DNA of 64,000 bases from Jeotgalibacillus malaysiensis (GTDB lineage Bacteria; Bacillota; Bacilli; Bacillales; Jeotgalibacillaceae). Each line of letters begins with the position of its first letter. The first letter of the stretch is position 1. The stretch lies in the NCBI GenBank assembly GCA_000818095.1, contig CP009416.1:676001-740000 (forward strand), written 5' to 3'. Of the stretch, positions 32,608 through 41,147 are shown one piece after another. The position numbers were made by a program, and so were the translations under genes. A model generated the notes under the pieces. It was not told where the DNA came from. It was given only the letters and a program-made list of their open reading frames with translations, and did no database searches.

Positions 32608-33451
32608 CCGGCTGCTCCTTTTACTGCTTCCTGCCTGCGCATTTTTACTGCTGGCAGGAGGGAGCCTCAGCCTTGCATTTATGGAAAGTGTGAGAGGGGA
32701 AGGTGGGTTCACATGGGCTTATTACAGTTCCCTTTTTGGCAGACAGGAGTTGATTGACAGCCTGCTCTACAGCATTCTGATTACCTTAAGCTCAACGTTT
32801 GTGTCACTTGCTGCCGGATGGCTGATTGTCAGAAGCTTTTATCAGTACATTGACGGCAATGGAAAGTGGATGGTGTGGATTCCGATGCTTTTCCCGCATT
32901 TTGTGTGGGGCTATTTTGTGTTGCTGTTGCTTGGGCAAAGCGGTCTGATCTCAACCTTTCTCGTGCAGACAGGTCTGCTTGAAGACAGAACACTTTTTCC
33001 GGTGCTCGTGCAGGATCAGTCAGGAGTTGGCATTTTCATTACTTATGTATGGAAAGAGATTCCCTTTGTCATCTTAATGCTGCTTCCTGTTTACCTTCAG
33101 CTGCCAAAGCAGTTCAAGGAAGTCAATGCAGTGCTTGGCGGAAGCGGGGCTGACTGGTTTAAAACGGTTGAATGGCCATGGGTAAAGCCTGTGATGTTTG
33201 AGACATCGCTAATCGTCAGTGCCTTTGTCTTCACGGCTTACGAAGTACCGGGGCTGCTTGGGGTTTCTTACCCGCAGATGACGCCGGTTCTCGCATACGA
33301 ATGGTTTTACAGCGCTGCACAGGATGAGCGCACAATGGCATTTACCCTGTTGATGTTCGTTGCGCTGATCTTTGGAACGATGGCACTCGCAGGCTTTGCG
33401 CTCATGAATAAAAGAAGAATGCTGCTGTCAAAAAGCAGCCATCGTTATTAG
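32588..33451 (+). CDS. ABC importer permease 1 (YnjC N-half-like)
   Basis: 287-residue permease with six helices of the BPD_transp_1/sulfate-thiamine-iron type. VNAVLGGSGADWFKTVEWPWVKPVM near residue 180 is the EAA loop (x-A-x-x-x-G-x(9)-P) that contacts the ATPase. In E. coli the two permease halves are fused in YnjC (about 511 aa); here they are separate genes. ATG 32588 has GGAG seven bases before it and overlaps the lipoprotein gene, so translation is coupled. The next permease starts nine bases after the stop. Confidence 0.85.
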   Translation: MKWRQTNRLLLLLLPACAFLLLAGGSLSLAFMESVRGEGGFTWAYYSSLFGRQELIDSLLYSILITLSSTFVSLAAGWLIVRSFYQYIDGNGKWMVWIPMLFPHFVWGYFVLLLLGQSGLISTFLVQTGLLEDRTLFPVLVQDQSGVGIFITYVWKEIPFVILMLLPVYLQLPKQFKEVNAVLGGSGADWFKTVEWPWVKPVMFETSLIVSAFVFTAYEVPGLLGVSYPQMTPVLAYEWFYSAAQDERTMAFTLLMFVALIFGTMALAGFALMNKRRMLLSKSSHRY

Positions 33452-33459
33452 GAGGGACT

Positions 33460-34251
33460 ATGAAAAAGAACCTTTTCTATATTAGCTGTCTGATCTTTTT
33501 TATCATCCCTGTCCTCTTAATGGTGATTAAAAGTGTGACAACTCCCTGGCGGTCAGGTATCGCTCTGGACTGGACGTTGAGAGGGTGGGAAGTTGTATTT
33601 CAGGACAGCAGAGTCGTTGAATCAATGTGGACAACGCTTCTCATAGCGCTTGCTGTTGCGCTGATTAACCTGCTAGCGGGGATCCCGATTGCAAAAGCGC
33701 TATCTCATCGTTCTTTTCCACTGAAAAACACGCTCGAAGTCATTTTACTCCTTCCATTATTCCTGCCGATTATGGCAGCGGCAATGGGCCTTCATATCAC
33801 AATGATCCGAATGGGGCTTGCTAATACGTGGCTCGGTGTCACAATCGTTCACCTCGTTCCAACGATCCCTTATACGATTAAGGTTCTAAAAGCAGGATAT
33901 GACAGGATCCCTCAGGACATGCTGAATCAGGGTAGAATGTTAAAAGCGGGCACTTGGCATGCGTTTCGTACAATTGAATTACCAATGCTGATCCCAAGCA
34001 TCAGAAGCTCGATCTTTCTTGCTGTGACGATCAGTGCGGGACAGTATGTTCTCACTGCTATCATTGGCGGAGGAAGCGTGCTGACAATGCCGATTATCTA
34101 TTATCCATTCCTGCAGTCCGCTGATGATACGGTTATGGCTGCATTCTCAATTGCATTTGTCATGATTCCGGCAGCTGCAATCATGATAGCTGAAGCAGCT
34201 GCTATGCTCGTTGCAGGAAGATCATTTTTGAAAAGGATGAGCGTATTGTGA
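33460..34251 (+). CDS. ABC importer permease 2 (YnjC C-half-like)
   Basis: 263-residue permease, six helices. PQDMLNQGRMLKAGTWHAFRTIELPMLIPSIRS near residue 150 is the EAA loop with conserved Gly and Pro. GQYVLTAIIGGGSVLTMPI lies in the last helices. SD TAGGAGGGACT precedes the ATG. Its 3' end overlaps the ATPase gene by four bases (GTGA). Together with permease 1 and the ATPase it forms a complete importer core. Confidence 0.87.
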   Translation: MKKNLFYISCLIFFIIPVLLMVIKSVTTPWRSGIALDWTLRGWEVVFQDSRVVESMWTTLLIALAVALINLLAGIPIAKALSHRSFPLKNTLEVILLLPLFLPIMAAAMGLHITMIRMGLANTWLGVTIVHLVPTIPYTIKVLKAGYDRIPQDMLNQGRMLKAGTWHAFRTIELPMLIPSIRSSIFLAVTISAGQYVLTAIIGGGSVLTMPIIYYPFLQSADDTVMAAFSIAFVMIPAAAIMIAEAAAMLVAGRSFLKRMSVL

Positions 34252-35213
34252 GTCTCCCCTATTTACATGTGAAAAACGTGTCAAAAGCATTTGGCACATC
34301 TGATATCTTTAAAGACCTTTCTTTTTCTTTGAAAAAAGGAGAAATACTTTCGCTCGCAGGCCCTTCCGGCACCGGGAAATCAACGCTGCTCCGCTGCATT
34401 GCAGGACTGGATTATTTTTCAGATGGCGAGGTGATGATTGATGGCGCCGATCTGTTGACTCAGCCGGTCAAGCAGCGGCCGGTTGGAATGGTCTTTCAGC
34501 AGGCTTTACTTTTTCCGCACATGACCCTGCTTGAAAATGTCGCTTACGGTAAAAAGATTACAGATGGAAAGAAGAAAGCCTATGAGATGGCACTCAGTTA
34601 CTTAAAAGAAGTTGGGCTTGATCAGCAGGTTAATCAATATCCCCACGAACTTTCCGGTGGACAGCAGCAGCGTGCTGCACTTGTCCGGGCGATGCTGCTA
34701 AAGCCTAAGCTGCTCCTGCTGGATGAACCATTTTCAAGTCTTGACCCGAATCTTAGAAAAGACCTGAGAGAATGGGTCAGAGCATTTTTGAAAAAAGAAG
34801 AAATGACCTCGATTTTCGTCACGCATGACAGAGAAGAAGCGATGCTGCTCGGCGACCGGACGGCAGTCATGGCAGAAGGCCGTATCCAGCAGATCGGTCA
34901 GCCTGAAGAACTGTATCATTCACCGCATAATGCACTTGTAGCCTCACTTTATTCTGATGTCATTGTGCTGGATGAGGCCCGGTATTGTCCCGCTGAGCAT
35001 GCGGAATGGTCGATAGAAAAAGGGACTGCAGGGGAGTGGATTCCGGCAGAATGGGTAAATGAAACATACCACTTCGGCCGCAGGTTTGCGCATATCAGAC
35101 TGGATACAGGAAACCGCATCACGATTCCGGCCGGAGATCATCCGTTTACTTCAGAAGGATATGTCATCATTCCGGAAAAGGAAATCCGGTATTTTAAGCA
35201 ACATCATGCTTGA
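34248..35213 (+). CDS. ABC importer ATPase (YnjD-like) with C-terminal extension
   Basis: 321-residue nucleotide-binding subunit. Walker A GPSGTGKST near residue 39, Q-loop VGMVFQQALLFP, signature LSGGQQQRAALVRAM near 136, Walker B LLLLDEPFSSLDP near 156 and H-loop THDREEA. After about residue 235 a roughly 85-residue C-terminal extension (DVIVLDEARYCPAEHAEWSIEKG...) is predicted to form an OB/TOBE-like regulatory domain; E. coli YnjD (217 aa) lacks this. The start is GTG 34248, overlapping the preceding stop. The TVP38 gene follows by 18 bases, so one operon is likely. Confidence 0.9.
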   Translation: MSLPYLHVKNVSKAFGTSDIFKDLSFSLKKGEILSLAGPSGTGKSTLLRCIAGLDYFSDGEVMIDGADLLTQPVKQRPVGMVFQQALLFPHMTLLENVAYGKKITDGKKKAYEMALSYLKEVGLDQQVNQYPHELSGGQQQRAALVRAMLLKPKLLLLDEPFSSLDPNLRKDLREWVRAFLKKEEMTSIFVTHDREEAMLLGDRTAVMAEGRIQQIGQPEELYHSPHNALVASLYSDVIVLDEARYCPAEHAEWSIEKGTAGEWIPAEWVNETYHFGRRFAHIRLDTGNRITIPAGDHPFTSEGYVIIPEKEIRYFKQHHA

Positions 35214-35231
35214 TAGAGAGGGGGGCAGGGG

Positions 35232-35897
35232 ATGAAAAGAAATACAATCGCAGCGGTTGTGGGAGTAGTGATCCTTGTCCTTTTCCTATACTGGTTCAAC
35301 AGGACTTACCTGGATGTATCACCGACAGATATACAGCAGTGGATCCAGTCACTTGCCTGGTGGGGCCCGGTGCTGTTCATTGTCATTTATGCTTTCAGAC
35401 CAATTATTTTATTTCCCGCCTCTGTCCTCTCCATTGCAGGCGGTCTTGCTTTTGGAGCAGTTTTTGGGTTTATTTATGTCATGATTGGCGCGGTCCTCAG
35501 TGCGATCGTTGCCTATTTAATTGCCCGGAGATTCAACCATACATTTATAAAAAAAATCCAGGATCCCCGTGTCCAGCTGGTCACTTCCAAAATGGAGGAG
35601 AAAGGATTTTTATATGTCCTCCTGTTAAGGCTGGCACCATTGTTGAACTTCGATCTTGTCAGTTACTCTGCCGGACTTGCCAATGTGAAATTAAAAGCTT
35701 TCACCCTGGCAACCATTATCGGAATTCTTCCCGGTACATTCGGCTATATCTTTTTAGGATCAAGTATAGCAGAAGGTGACATCAGCATTATCCTGCTCGG
35801 ACTGGCCTTTTTTGCAGTCGTCATTTCAATTCCGATTATATTCAGAAAGAAAATGGCGGTCTGGCTCGGCCTTCAAAAAGAAGATAAAGAGGAGTAG
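35232..35897 (+). CDS. TVP38/TMEM64 family (VTT domain) membrane protein
   Basis: 221-residue membrane protein with five or six helices. FRPIILFPASVLSIAGGLAFGAVFGF near residue 57 and LLRLAPLLNFDLVSYSAGLANVKLKAF near 135 with GILPGTFGYIFLGSS are the two halves of the VTT/SNARE-associated (DedA-like) domain found in TMEM64, YdjX/YdjZ and DedA. Members of the wider superfamily move lipids across membranes. SD GGGGGCAGGG precedes the ATG. It is tightly packed between importer ATPase and CDP-alcohol phosphatidyltransferase genes, and E. coli ydjX/ydjZ lie next to ynj genes, so the association is conserved. Confidence 0.85.
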   Translation: MKRNTIAAVVGVVILVLFLYWFNRTYLDVSPTDIQQWIQSLAWWGPVLFIVIYAFRPIILFPASVLSIAGGLAFGAVFGFIYVMIGAVLSAIVAYLIARRFNHTFIKKIQDPRVQLVTSKMEEKGFLYVLLLRLAPLLNFDLVSYSAGLANVKLKAFTLATIIGILPGTFGYIFLGSSIAEGDISIILLGLAFFAVVISIPIIFRKKMAVWLGLQKEDKEE

Positions 35898-35909
35898 GAG
35901 GTGTAGACA

Positions 35910-36491
35910 TTGCTTGATACATACGGAAGAAAATACGCAGAGCCTGTCATCCGGAAAACAGCAGACCGCTTCCTGACATTTGGCTGGACAGCCAATCAGG
36001 TAACGATCGGTGCCTTTATCATCGGAGCATCCTCGGGCATCATTTATTATCTTGGATTTCCAGTGATCGCAGTGATTGTTCTATGGCTATCCGGATTTTT
36101 AGATGCAGTAGATGGTTCGATGGCCCGCGCAACAAAGACCTCGCCATTCGGTACAGTGATGGACGTCACCTTTGACCGTATCGTTGAGATCAGCGTCATA
36201 TTAGGCGTTGCATTTCTTTATCCCGACATCATGTGGGCTGCGCTGCTGTTAATGGCCTCAATCGTCGTATCCATGACGATCTTCCTCACTGTAGGAAACG
36301 TATCTGAAAATAACGGAGTAAAATCATTCCGCTACCAGGCAGGGCTTGCCGAACGGACAGAGGGCTTTATTTTCCTGAGTGTGATGATGCTCGTACCGTC
36401 TATCGTCCTGTGGACCACACTCGCTTTTTTCGCAGTGGAACTATTCACAGCGGGTCAGCGGTTTATGGAAGCGAAGAGGTTACTTGGTTGA
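35910..36491 (+). CDS. CDP-alcohol phosphatidyltransferase, YnjF-like
   Basis: 193-residue membrane enzyme that transfers a phosphatidyl or related group from a CDP-activated donor to an alcohol. The family motif D-x2-D-G-x2-A-R-x7-8-G-x3-D-x3-D is exact: DAVDGSMARATKTSPFGTV then MDVTFD (from about residue 64). About six helices. It starts with TTG at 35910, with GGAGGTG nine bases before. The acceptor (glycerol phosphate, inositol phosphate or other) cannot be read. Placed last in the importer-TVP38 operon, as YnjF is in the E. coli ynj group. The stop lies in a single TTGAGTGCAGT copy like array B units. Confidence 0.88.
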   Translation: MLDTYGRKYAEPVIRKTADRFLTFGWTANQVTIGAFIIGASSGIIYYLGFPVIAVIVLWLSGFLDAVDGSMARATKTSPFGTVMDVTFDRIVEISVILGVAFLYPDIMWAALLLMASIVVSMTIFLTVGNVSENNGVKSFRYQAGLAERTEGFIFLSVMMLVPSIVLWTTLAFFAVELFTAGQRFMEAKRLLG

Positions 36492-36506
36492 GTGCAGTGC
36501 AACGAT

Positions 36507-36540
36507 TAAAGAGGATGAGCATATGCCCATCCTCTTTTTC
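36507..36540. terminator. Bidirectional terminator between convergent genes
   Basis: AAAGAGGATG..GCATATGC..CATCCTCTTT hairpin with A- and T-rich flanks. It ends both the ynj-like operon and the ABC exporter gene. Confidence 0.85.
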
Positions 36541-36544
36541 AATT

Positions 36545-38275
36545 CTATGCAAGCTGCTGCTCAGCAAACTCTCTATAAAGCGGATGCGTCTCGATCAGCT
36601 GATGATGCGTGCCGATCCCTGTAATCCGTCCTTTTTCAATAAAAATAATCTTATCCGCATCCACAATTGTCGACAGTCTATGCGCAATAATAAACGTCGT
36701 CCGCCCTTCCATCAGCCTGCTCAGCGCCTGCTGCACAATCGCTTCAGACTGACTATCAAGACTTGCTGTCGCTTCATCCATCATCAGGATTTTCGGATCT
36801 CTCAGGAATGCTCTCGCAATTGCAATCCGCTGACGCTGTCCACCTGATAGCTTTACGCCGCGCTCGCCGACCTGAGTATCGAGCCCTTCAGGAAACTCTC
36901 TGATAAATGGTTCAGCGTATGCCATCGCTGCTACTTCCCACAATCTTTCATCATCAATAGAACCCGCATCTTCAAGACCATACGTCAGATTATCACGGAT
37001 CGTACCGGCCATCATTGGACTATCCTGTGACACATAACCAATTTGACTCCGCCACGCATTCATCGATAAATCAGTAATCGATGTCCCGCCGATAAAGATA
37101 CTGCCTTCTGCCGGCTCGTAAAAGCGCTCAAGCAGACCAAACATTGTGGACTTACCGCCGCCGCTCGGCCCTGCAAAAGCGACCATCTCACCGGGTGCAG
37201 CATCAAACGATACATTTGAAATAATCGGCTCACCTGCTTCATAGGCAAATGATACATTTCGCACATGAACCGGCATGCCTGTAATATCAAGCTCTTCACC
37301 ATCTCTGCCATCCTCAGGTGAAAGCTCGGTAATCCCGATGATCCGCTCTGTTGCACCTTTTGCTTTTTGCAGCTGTGTAAAGAACATCGCAAATGACGTA
37401 ATCGGAAAGACAATCTGAAACAGATACAGCAAAAAAGCAACAAGAGACCCTGTACTCATAGACCCTTCAGCGACCCTGATCCCGCCGTAGCCGATAATCA
37501 CGACAATCACAGCCATCATCACGAGGTAAATAAGCGGTCCGACAATCGCAAAGATTCTCATCTCTTTTAAGCCGTACATTAACAAATTTTTAATGCCGCC
37601 TTTCCCTTTAGCAGATTCAAATGTCTCTGCATTCGATGCCTTCATCAATCTGATTTCACTTAACGTCTGCTGGATCTTTCCTGTGAAATCAGCCGTTTCA
37701 TCCTGCAGACCGCGCGAAATCTTAGACATCTGTCTGCCAAGCGGAATCATAATCCCGACCGTTACAGGAACAGAGATCAGCATCAGAAGCGTCATCCGCC
37801 AGTCCATCACTAAAAGGATAATCACCGCACCAAAAATCGTGATAATACCGGTGATAAATTGCGGGAAGTGCTGTGAAATCAAATCCTTCACAATTCCTGT
37901 ATCGTTAACCACACGGCTCACCGACTCACCGCTTGCCTTCTGATCATAATAGCTGACAGGCAGCCGGATCATTTTTTCCCACATCTGTTCACGCAGTCTT
38001 GCAACGACAACCTGACCTGTGTAACCGAGCAGATAAGTAGAGCCGCCATCAATCACAGCCTGAACAATAAAAACTATCGCTATCACAGCAACAAGCCATC
38101 CGCTGATAGAAACTGAAAATCCATCTACAAGCTCTCTTGTCAGTAAAGGAATCGTCAATCCGACAAGCGTTGTCAAAATACTGCCGACCAGTCCGAGCGT
38201 TAAAGCAAGTTTCGGAATTTTAGTTGATAAAATCAATTGGATAAAAGGTTTCATCCCTGCATCGTTTTGTGTCAT
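36545..38275 (-). CDS. bmrA: Multidrug ABC exporter, BmrA-like half-transporter
   Basis: 576-residue type IV ABC exporter with fused membrane and nucleotide-binding domains; acts as a homodimer to expel drugs or lipids. Six helices occupy residues 20-300 (MRLPVSYYDQKASGESVSRVVNDT is the coupling-helix area). The ATPase has Walker A GPSGGGKST (369-377), Q-loop YVSQDSP, signature LSGGQ (476-480), Walker B ILMMDE (496-501) and H-loop His532. All are intact. Close to B. subtilis BmrA (589 aa) in layout. SD GATGGGAG precedes the ATG. It lies convergent to the ynj-like operon, separating it from the FAD oxidoreductase gene. Confidence 0.9.
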   Translation of the reverse strand: MTQNDAGMKPFIQLILSTKIPKLALTLGLVGSILTTLVGLTIPLLTRELVDGFSVSISGWLVAVIAIVFIVQAVIDGGSTYLLGYTGQVVVARLREQMWEKMIRLPVSYYDQKASGESVSRVVNDTGIVKDLISQHFPQFITGIITIFGAVIILLVMDWRMTLLMLISVPVTVGIMIPLGRQMSKISRGLQDETADFTGKIQQTLSEIRLMKASNAETFESAKGKGGIKNLLMYGLKEMRIFAIVGPLIYLVMMAVIVVIIGYGGIRVAEGSMSTGSLVAFLLYLFQIVFPITSFAMFFTQLQKAKGATERIIGITELSPEDGRDGEELDITGMPVHVRNVSFAYEAGEPIISNVSFDAAPGEMVAFAGPSGGGKSTMFGLLERFYEPAEGSIFIGGTSITDLSMNAWRSQIGYVSQDSPMMAGTIRDNLTYGLEDAGSIDDERLWEVAAMAYAEPFIREFPEGLDTQVGERGVKLSGGQRQRIAIARAFLRDPKILMMDEATASLDSQSEAIVQQALSRLMEGRTTFIIAHRLSTIVDADKIIFIEKGRITGIGTHHQLIETHPLYREFAEQQLA

Positions 38276-38411
38276 AAAATACTCCCATCCTATCAGGTGT
38301 GCTTATAGAAATTATAGCCTATTTCAAGTCCTGATTCTGTGTCGGAAGCATGGACACTTTCTTTTCCCGGCAGCCGCCTGATAGAATGGAGAAAACGCTT
38401 TGGAGGAAATG

Positions 38412-39491
38412 ATGAAAACAATTGTACTTGCTGGGGGTGGGCACACGCACCTTGAAGTATTGCGCCGGCTCACTGCTGAACGTGATACAGAACTAAAATG
38501 GGTACTCGTGTCAGCATCCCGCTATCATTATTATTCCGGTATGTTCTCAGGCTTTGCCGAAGGGCTCTACACGCTTGAAGAAATCCGGGTTGATTTAAAG
38601 AAAATATGCGAAGATAAAAAAGTTGATTTTATAGAAGATACACTGCAATCATTCGATTCTGCTGAACAGACAGCTATCCTTTCATCTGGAAGATGTCTGG
38701 CATACGACAGACTTTCACTAGATATCGGCTCACATACTGCGCCGGATCAGATAGAAGGATTAGCTGAAAAGCAGGTGCAGATCAAGCCAGCGCACCTATT
38801 TCCAGACCGGATTGAAGCATGCCGCAAAGCGAAAGAACTCGTCATCATCGGCGGCGGTGCAGCAGCCGTTGAGATGGCTTTTTCATTCCATCAATGGAAG
38901 CAGCAGAACGGCCGCAAGTACGACCGCGTCACAGTGATCGCATCAAGTGAACTAATTGATCAAAAATCGGATGCAGTCATCGAAACCCTATTTAACCATA
39001 AAGGTATCCGCTTTTTAAAAGGTGATGCGGCAGTAAAAGTGTCAGACCGTTATGTAATCACAGAGAGCGGGGAAGAGATTCTTTATCAAGAAGTCATCTT
39101 CCTTGGCGGCGCTCAGGCACATGCGCTGTTAAAAAAATCCGGTCTGCCGGTTGATGACAAAGGCTTTCTTAAAGTAAATGCAACCCTGCAATCGCCGGAC
39201 GACAGCCGGATTTTTGCAGCAGGAGACTGCGCATCACTCATTACACATCCGCATCTTCCGAAAAGCGGTGTCTATGCGGTACGAGAGGGAGAAGTGCTTC
39301 ATCACAACCTGATCGCAAGTCTCAAGCGCGAAAGCATGAAGGATTATATCCCGCAGCGCCGCGCCCTGATTCTGCTGTCTACAGGAGGAAAACAGGCGCT
39401 GATGCTATATGGGAAGTGGCGTCAGTTTGGCAGCTGGGCCTGGTGGTGGAAGGATTATATCGACCGGGGGTATATGAAGAAATATCAGTGA
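38412..39491 (+). CDS. FAD-dependent pyridine nucleotide-disulfide oxidoreductase of the SelD-associated type
   Basis: 359-residue flavoprotein, NDH-2-like fold. AGGGHTHLEVLRRL (7-20) is the FAD-binding loop with the characteristic GGGHTH, found in the family that in other bacteria is fused to selenide,water dikinase SelD. LVIIGGGAAAVEMAFSF near residue 140 is the NAD(P)H site. RIFAAGDCASL near 270 is the second FAD site. No redox-active CxxC is present, so it is not a disulfide reductase. ATG 38412 follows GGAGG by five bases. No selD is in the window. It lies near YnjB/TVP38/YnjF-like genes, with which this family often clusters; the substrate is unknown. Confidence 0.85.
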   Translation: MKTIVLAGGGHTHLEVLRRLTAERDTELKWVLVSASRYHYYSGMFSGFAEGLYTLEEIRVDLKKICEDKKVDFIEDTLQSFDSAEQTAILSSGRCLAYDRLSLDIGSHTAPDQIEGLAEKQVQIKPAHLFPDRIEACRKAKELVIIGGGAAAVEMAFSFHQWKQQNGRKYDRVTVIASSELIDQKSDAVIETLFNHKGIRFLKGDAAVKVSDRYVITESGEEILYQEVIFLGGAQAHALLKKSGLPVDDKGFLKVNATLQSPDDSRIFAAGDCASLITHPHLPKSGVYAVREGEVLHHNLIASLKRESMKDYIPQRRALILLSTGGKQALMLYGKWRQFGSWAWWWKDYIDRGYMKKYQ

Positions 39492-39498
39492 ATATATA

Positions 39499-39535
39499 AA
39501 AAACCGGAGCGTGCTTGTGCACGCTCCGGTTTTTT
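39499..39535 (+). terminator. Terminator of the FAD oxidoreductase gene
   Basis: AAAACCGGAGCGTGC/GCACGCTCCGGTTTT perfect 15-bp stem with TTGT loop, then T-rich. Confidence 0.93.
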
Positions 39536-39560
39536 AGCGTAGTTAGTGTAGGTAAATAGA

Positions 39561-39638
39561 CCCGAAGCTTCGAACACGGCGACCTGAACGTCGAACAAGG
39601 CCGCCTGAACGTCGAACATAAAGTGCTAACCTCCGAAC
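39561..39638. repeat. 21-bp-period degenerate tandem array D
   Basis: On the minus strand GTTCGA starts lie at 39638, 39617, 39596 and 39575, each 21 bp apart; two units share GTTCGACGTTCAGG. The array is between convergent genes, 25 bp after the terminator. Confidence 0.7.
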
Positions 39639-39660
39639 CAACAACCACACACCCCCCAAA

Positions 39661-40851
39661 TCACCCAGCCTTCACAGCCGACTCACTTTTCACCTTACTA
39701 CGCTTCGTAAAGCGGTCAACAATCGAGCTGATTGCGCCATCTCCAGTTACGTTTGCTGCAGTACCAAGGCTATCCTGTGCAAGGTACAGTGCAAGCATCA
39801 GTGAAGTCATTGCGCCTGAGAAGCCAAGCATGGATTCAAGTAGCCCAAGTGAAGCCACAACCGCGCCGCCCGGTACACCAGGTGCTGCGATCATTGTGAC
39901 ACCAAGCATCAGAATGAACGGGAAGATCTGAGAGAATGTTGCTGTTTCACCCTGGATCAGCATCACGGCCATCGCACAGCTGACAAGCGTAATCGTACTT
40001 CCGGCTAAATGAATATTAGCAAGCAGCGGAATACAGAAGTCTGCTGTCTTTTCACGCACACCCATCTTTTTAGACTGCTCGAGTGTAACAGGAATTGTCG
40101 AAGCTGATGATTGTGTACCAAGTGCTGTAAAGTAAGCAGGCATCATATTCTTCAGCATCGCAAATGGATTCTTGCCGTGCAGTGCGCCTGCAGTTGAATA
40201 AAGTGATACAAGATACAAAATGTGAAGTGCGATAATCATGACGAACACCAGAAGGAATACGTTAATGATGGCACTTACCTGACCGCCCTGAGTCATATTC
40301 GCAAAAATCCCGAATATGTGAATAGGAAGGAGCGGGATAATGATTTTTTCAATGAGCTTTTGAATAATCGTACGGAACTCTTCAAGCCCTTTTTGAAGCA
40401 CGCTGTTTTTGAAAGCTGAAATTCCGATTCCGAGTACAAATGACAGCAGCAGTGCAGACATGATGCCCATCACTGGTGTCATTTCAATTCCGAAATATCC
40501 GCCAAGTAATGCTTCTTCCGGATTCTCAAATGCTCTTGATGCTTGAGACCCGAGGAGAATAGGGTATAGGACTGTAGCGCTTAAAAATGCAATCAGACCT
40601 GCAATGATGGTTGATGCATACGCTACTCCGGCAGTCAGCCCGAGTGCTTTTCCGGCACCACGGCCCATGGCACCGATTCCTGGTGCGATAAATGCAATGA
40701 TGATTAACGGAATTGCGAATGACAGGAATCCGCTGAAAATATCATTGAATGTTGCAGCCACTCTGATCAGCCATTCCGGACTGACACTGCCGACAGCAAT
40801 ACCAAGTGCAATTGCGATTACAATACGGGGAAGTAAGCCAATTTTTTTCAT
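39661..40851 (-). CDS. Dicarboxylate/amino acid:cation symporter (DAACS family)
   Basis: 396-residue membrane transporter that brings in dicarboxylates or neutral/acidic amino acids with Na+ or H+. Family hallmarks: AIPLIIIAFIAPGIGAMGRG, the serine-rich reentrant loop ALGTQSSASTIPVT near residue 250, the MIAAPGVPGGAVVASLG loop near 325, and the substrate-binding helix ALYLAQDSLGTAANVTGDGAI near 360. The D-x-x-x-T-x-x-N-V-x-G-D pattern is intact. The exact substrate is not determined. SD CAGGAGGAC precedes the ATG. Single gene. Confidence 0.9.
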   Translation of the reverse strand: MKKIGLLPRIVIAIALGIAVGSVSPEWLIRVAATFNDIFSGFLSFAIPLIIIAFIAPGIGAMGRGAGKALGLTAGVAYASTIIAGLIAFLSATVLYPILLGSQASRAFENPEEALLGGYFGIEMTPVMGIMSALLLSFVLGIGISAFKNSVLQKGLEEFRTIIQKLIEKIIIPLLPIHIFGIFANMTQGGQVSAIINVFLLVFVMIIALHILYLVSLYSTAGALHGKNPFAMLKNMMPAYFTALGTQSSASTIPVTLEQSKKMGVREKTADFCIPLLANIHLAGSTITLVSCAMAVMLIQGETATFSQIFPFILMLGVTMIAAPGVPGGAVVASLGLLESMLGFSGAMTSLMLALYLAQDSLGTAANVTGDGAISSIVDRFTKRSKVKSESAVKAG

Positions 40852-41147
40852 CGTAAAGTCCTCCTGTTGTGTACAGTTGTATTTGATAGATGGATTATAA
40901 CGCGATGTATCCGGCTTGTTAAGGGGAAATGTTTAAAAGTTAATAATAAAATTATTTAGAATTATCAGTTAAATAAAGCTATCTTTATTCAAAAAGTAGG
41001 TTTTTTGTTATAGTAAAAAAACAAAAAATCGATTCATCAAACTCATTTCCCAAATTGCAAAACGTGATAAGATGGAGGGGTATGATTTTTAATTTTATTG
41101 ATTTACATAGATGATCAGATTAAACAATCAATTGGAGGATTTAATAA

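Noticed and set aside
35210..35779. 189-codon Cys-rich frame overlapping the TVP38 gene
   Set aside because: Out-of-frame shadow of a well-supported membrane protein gene.
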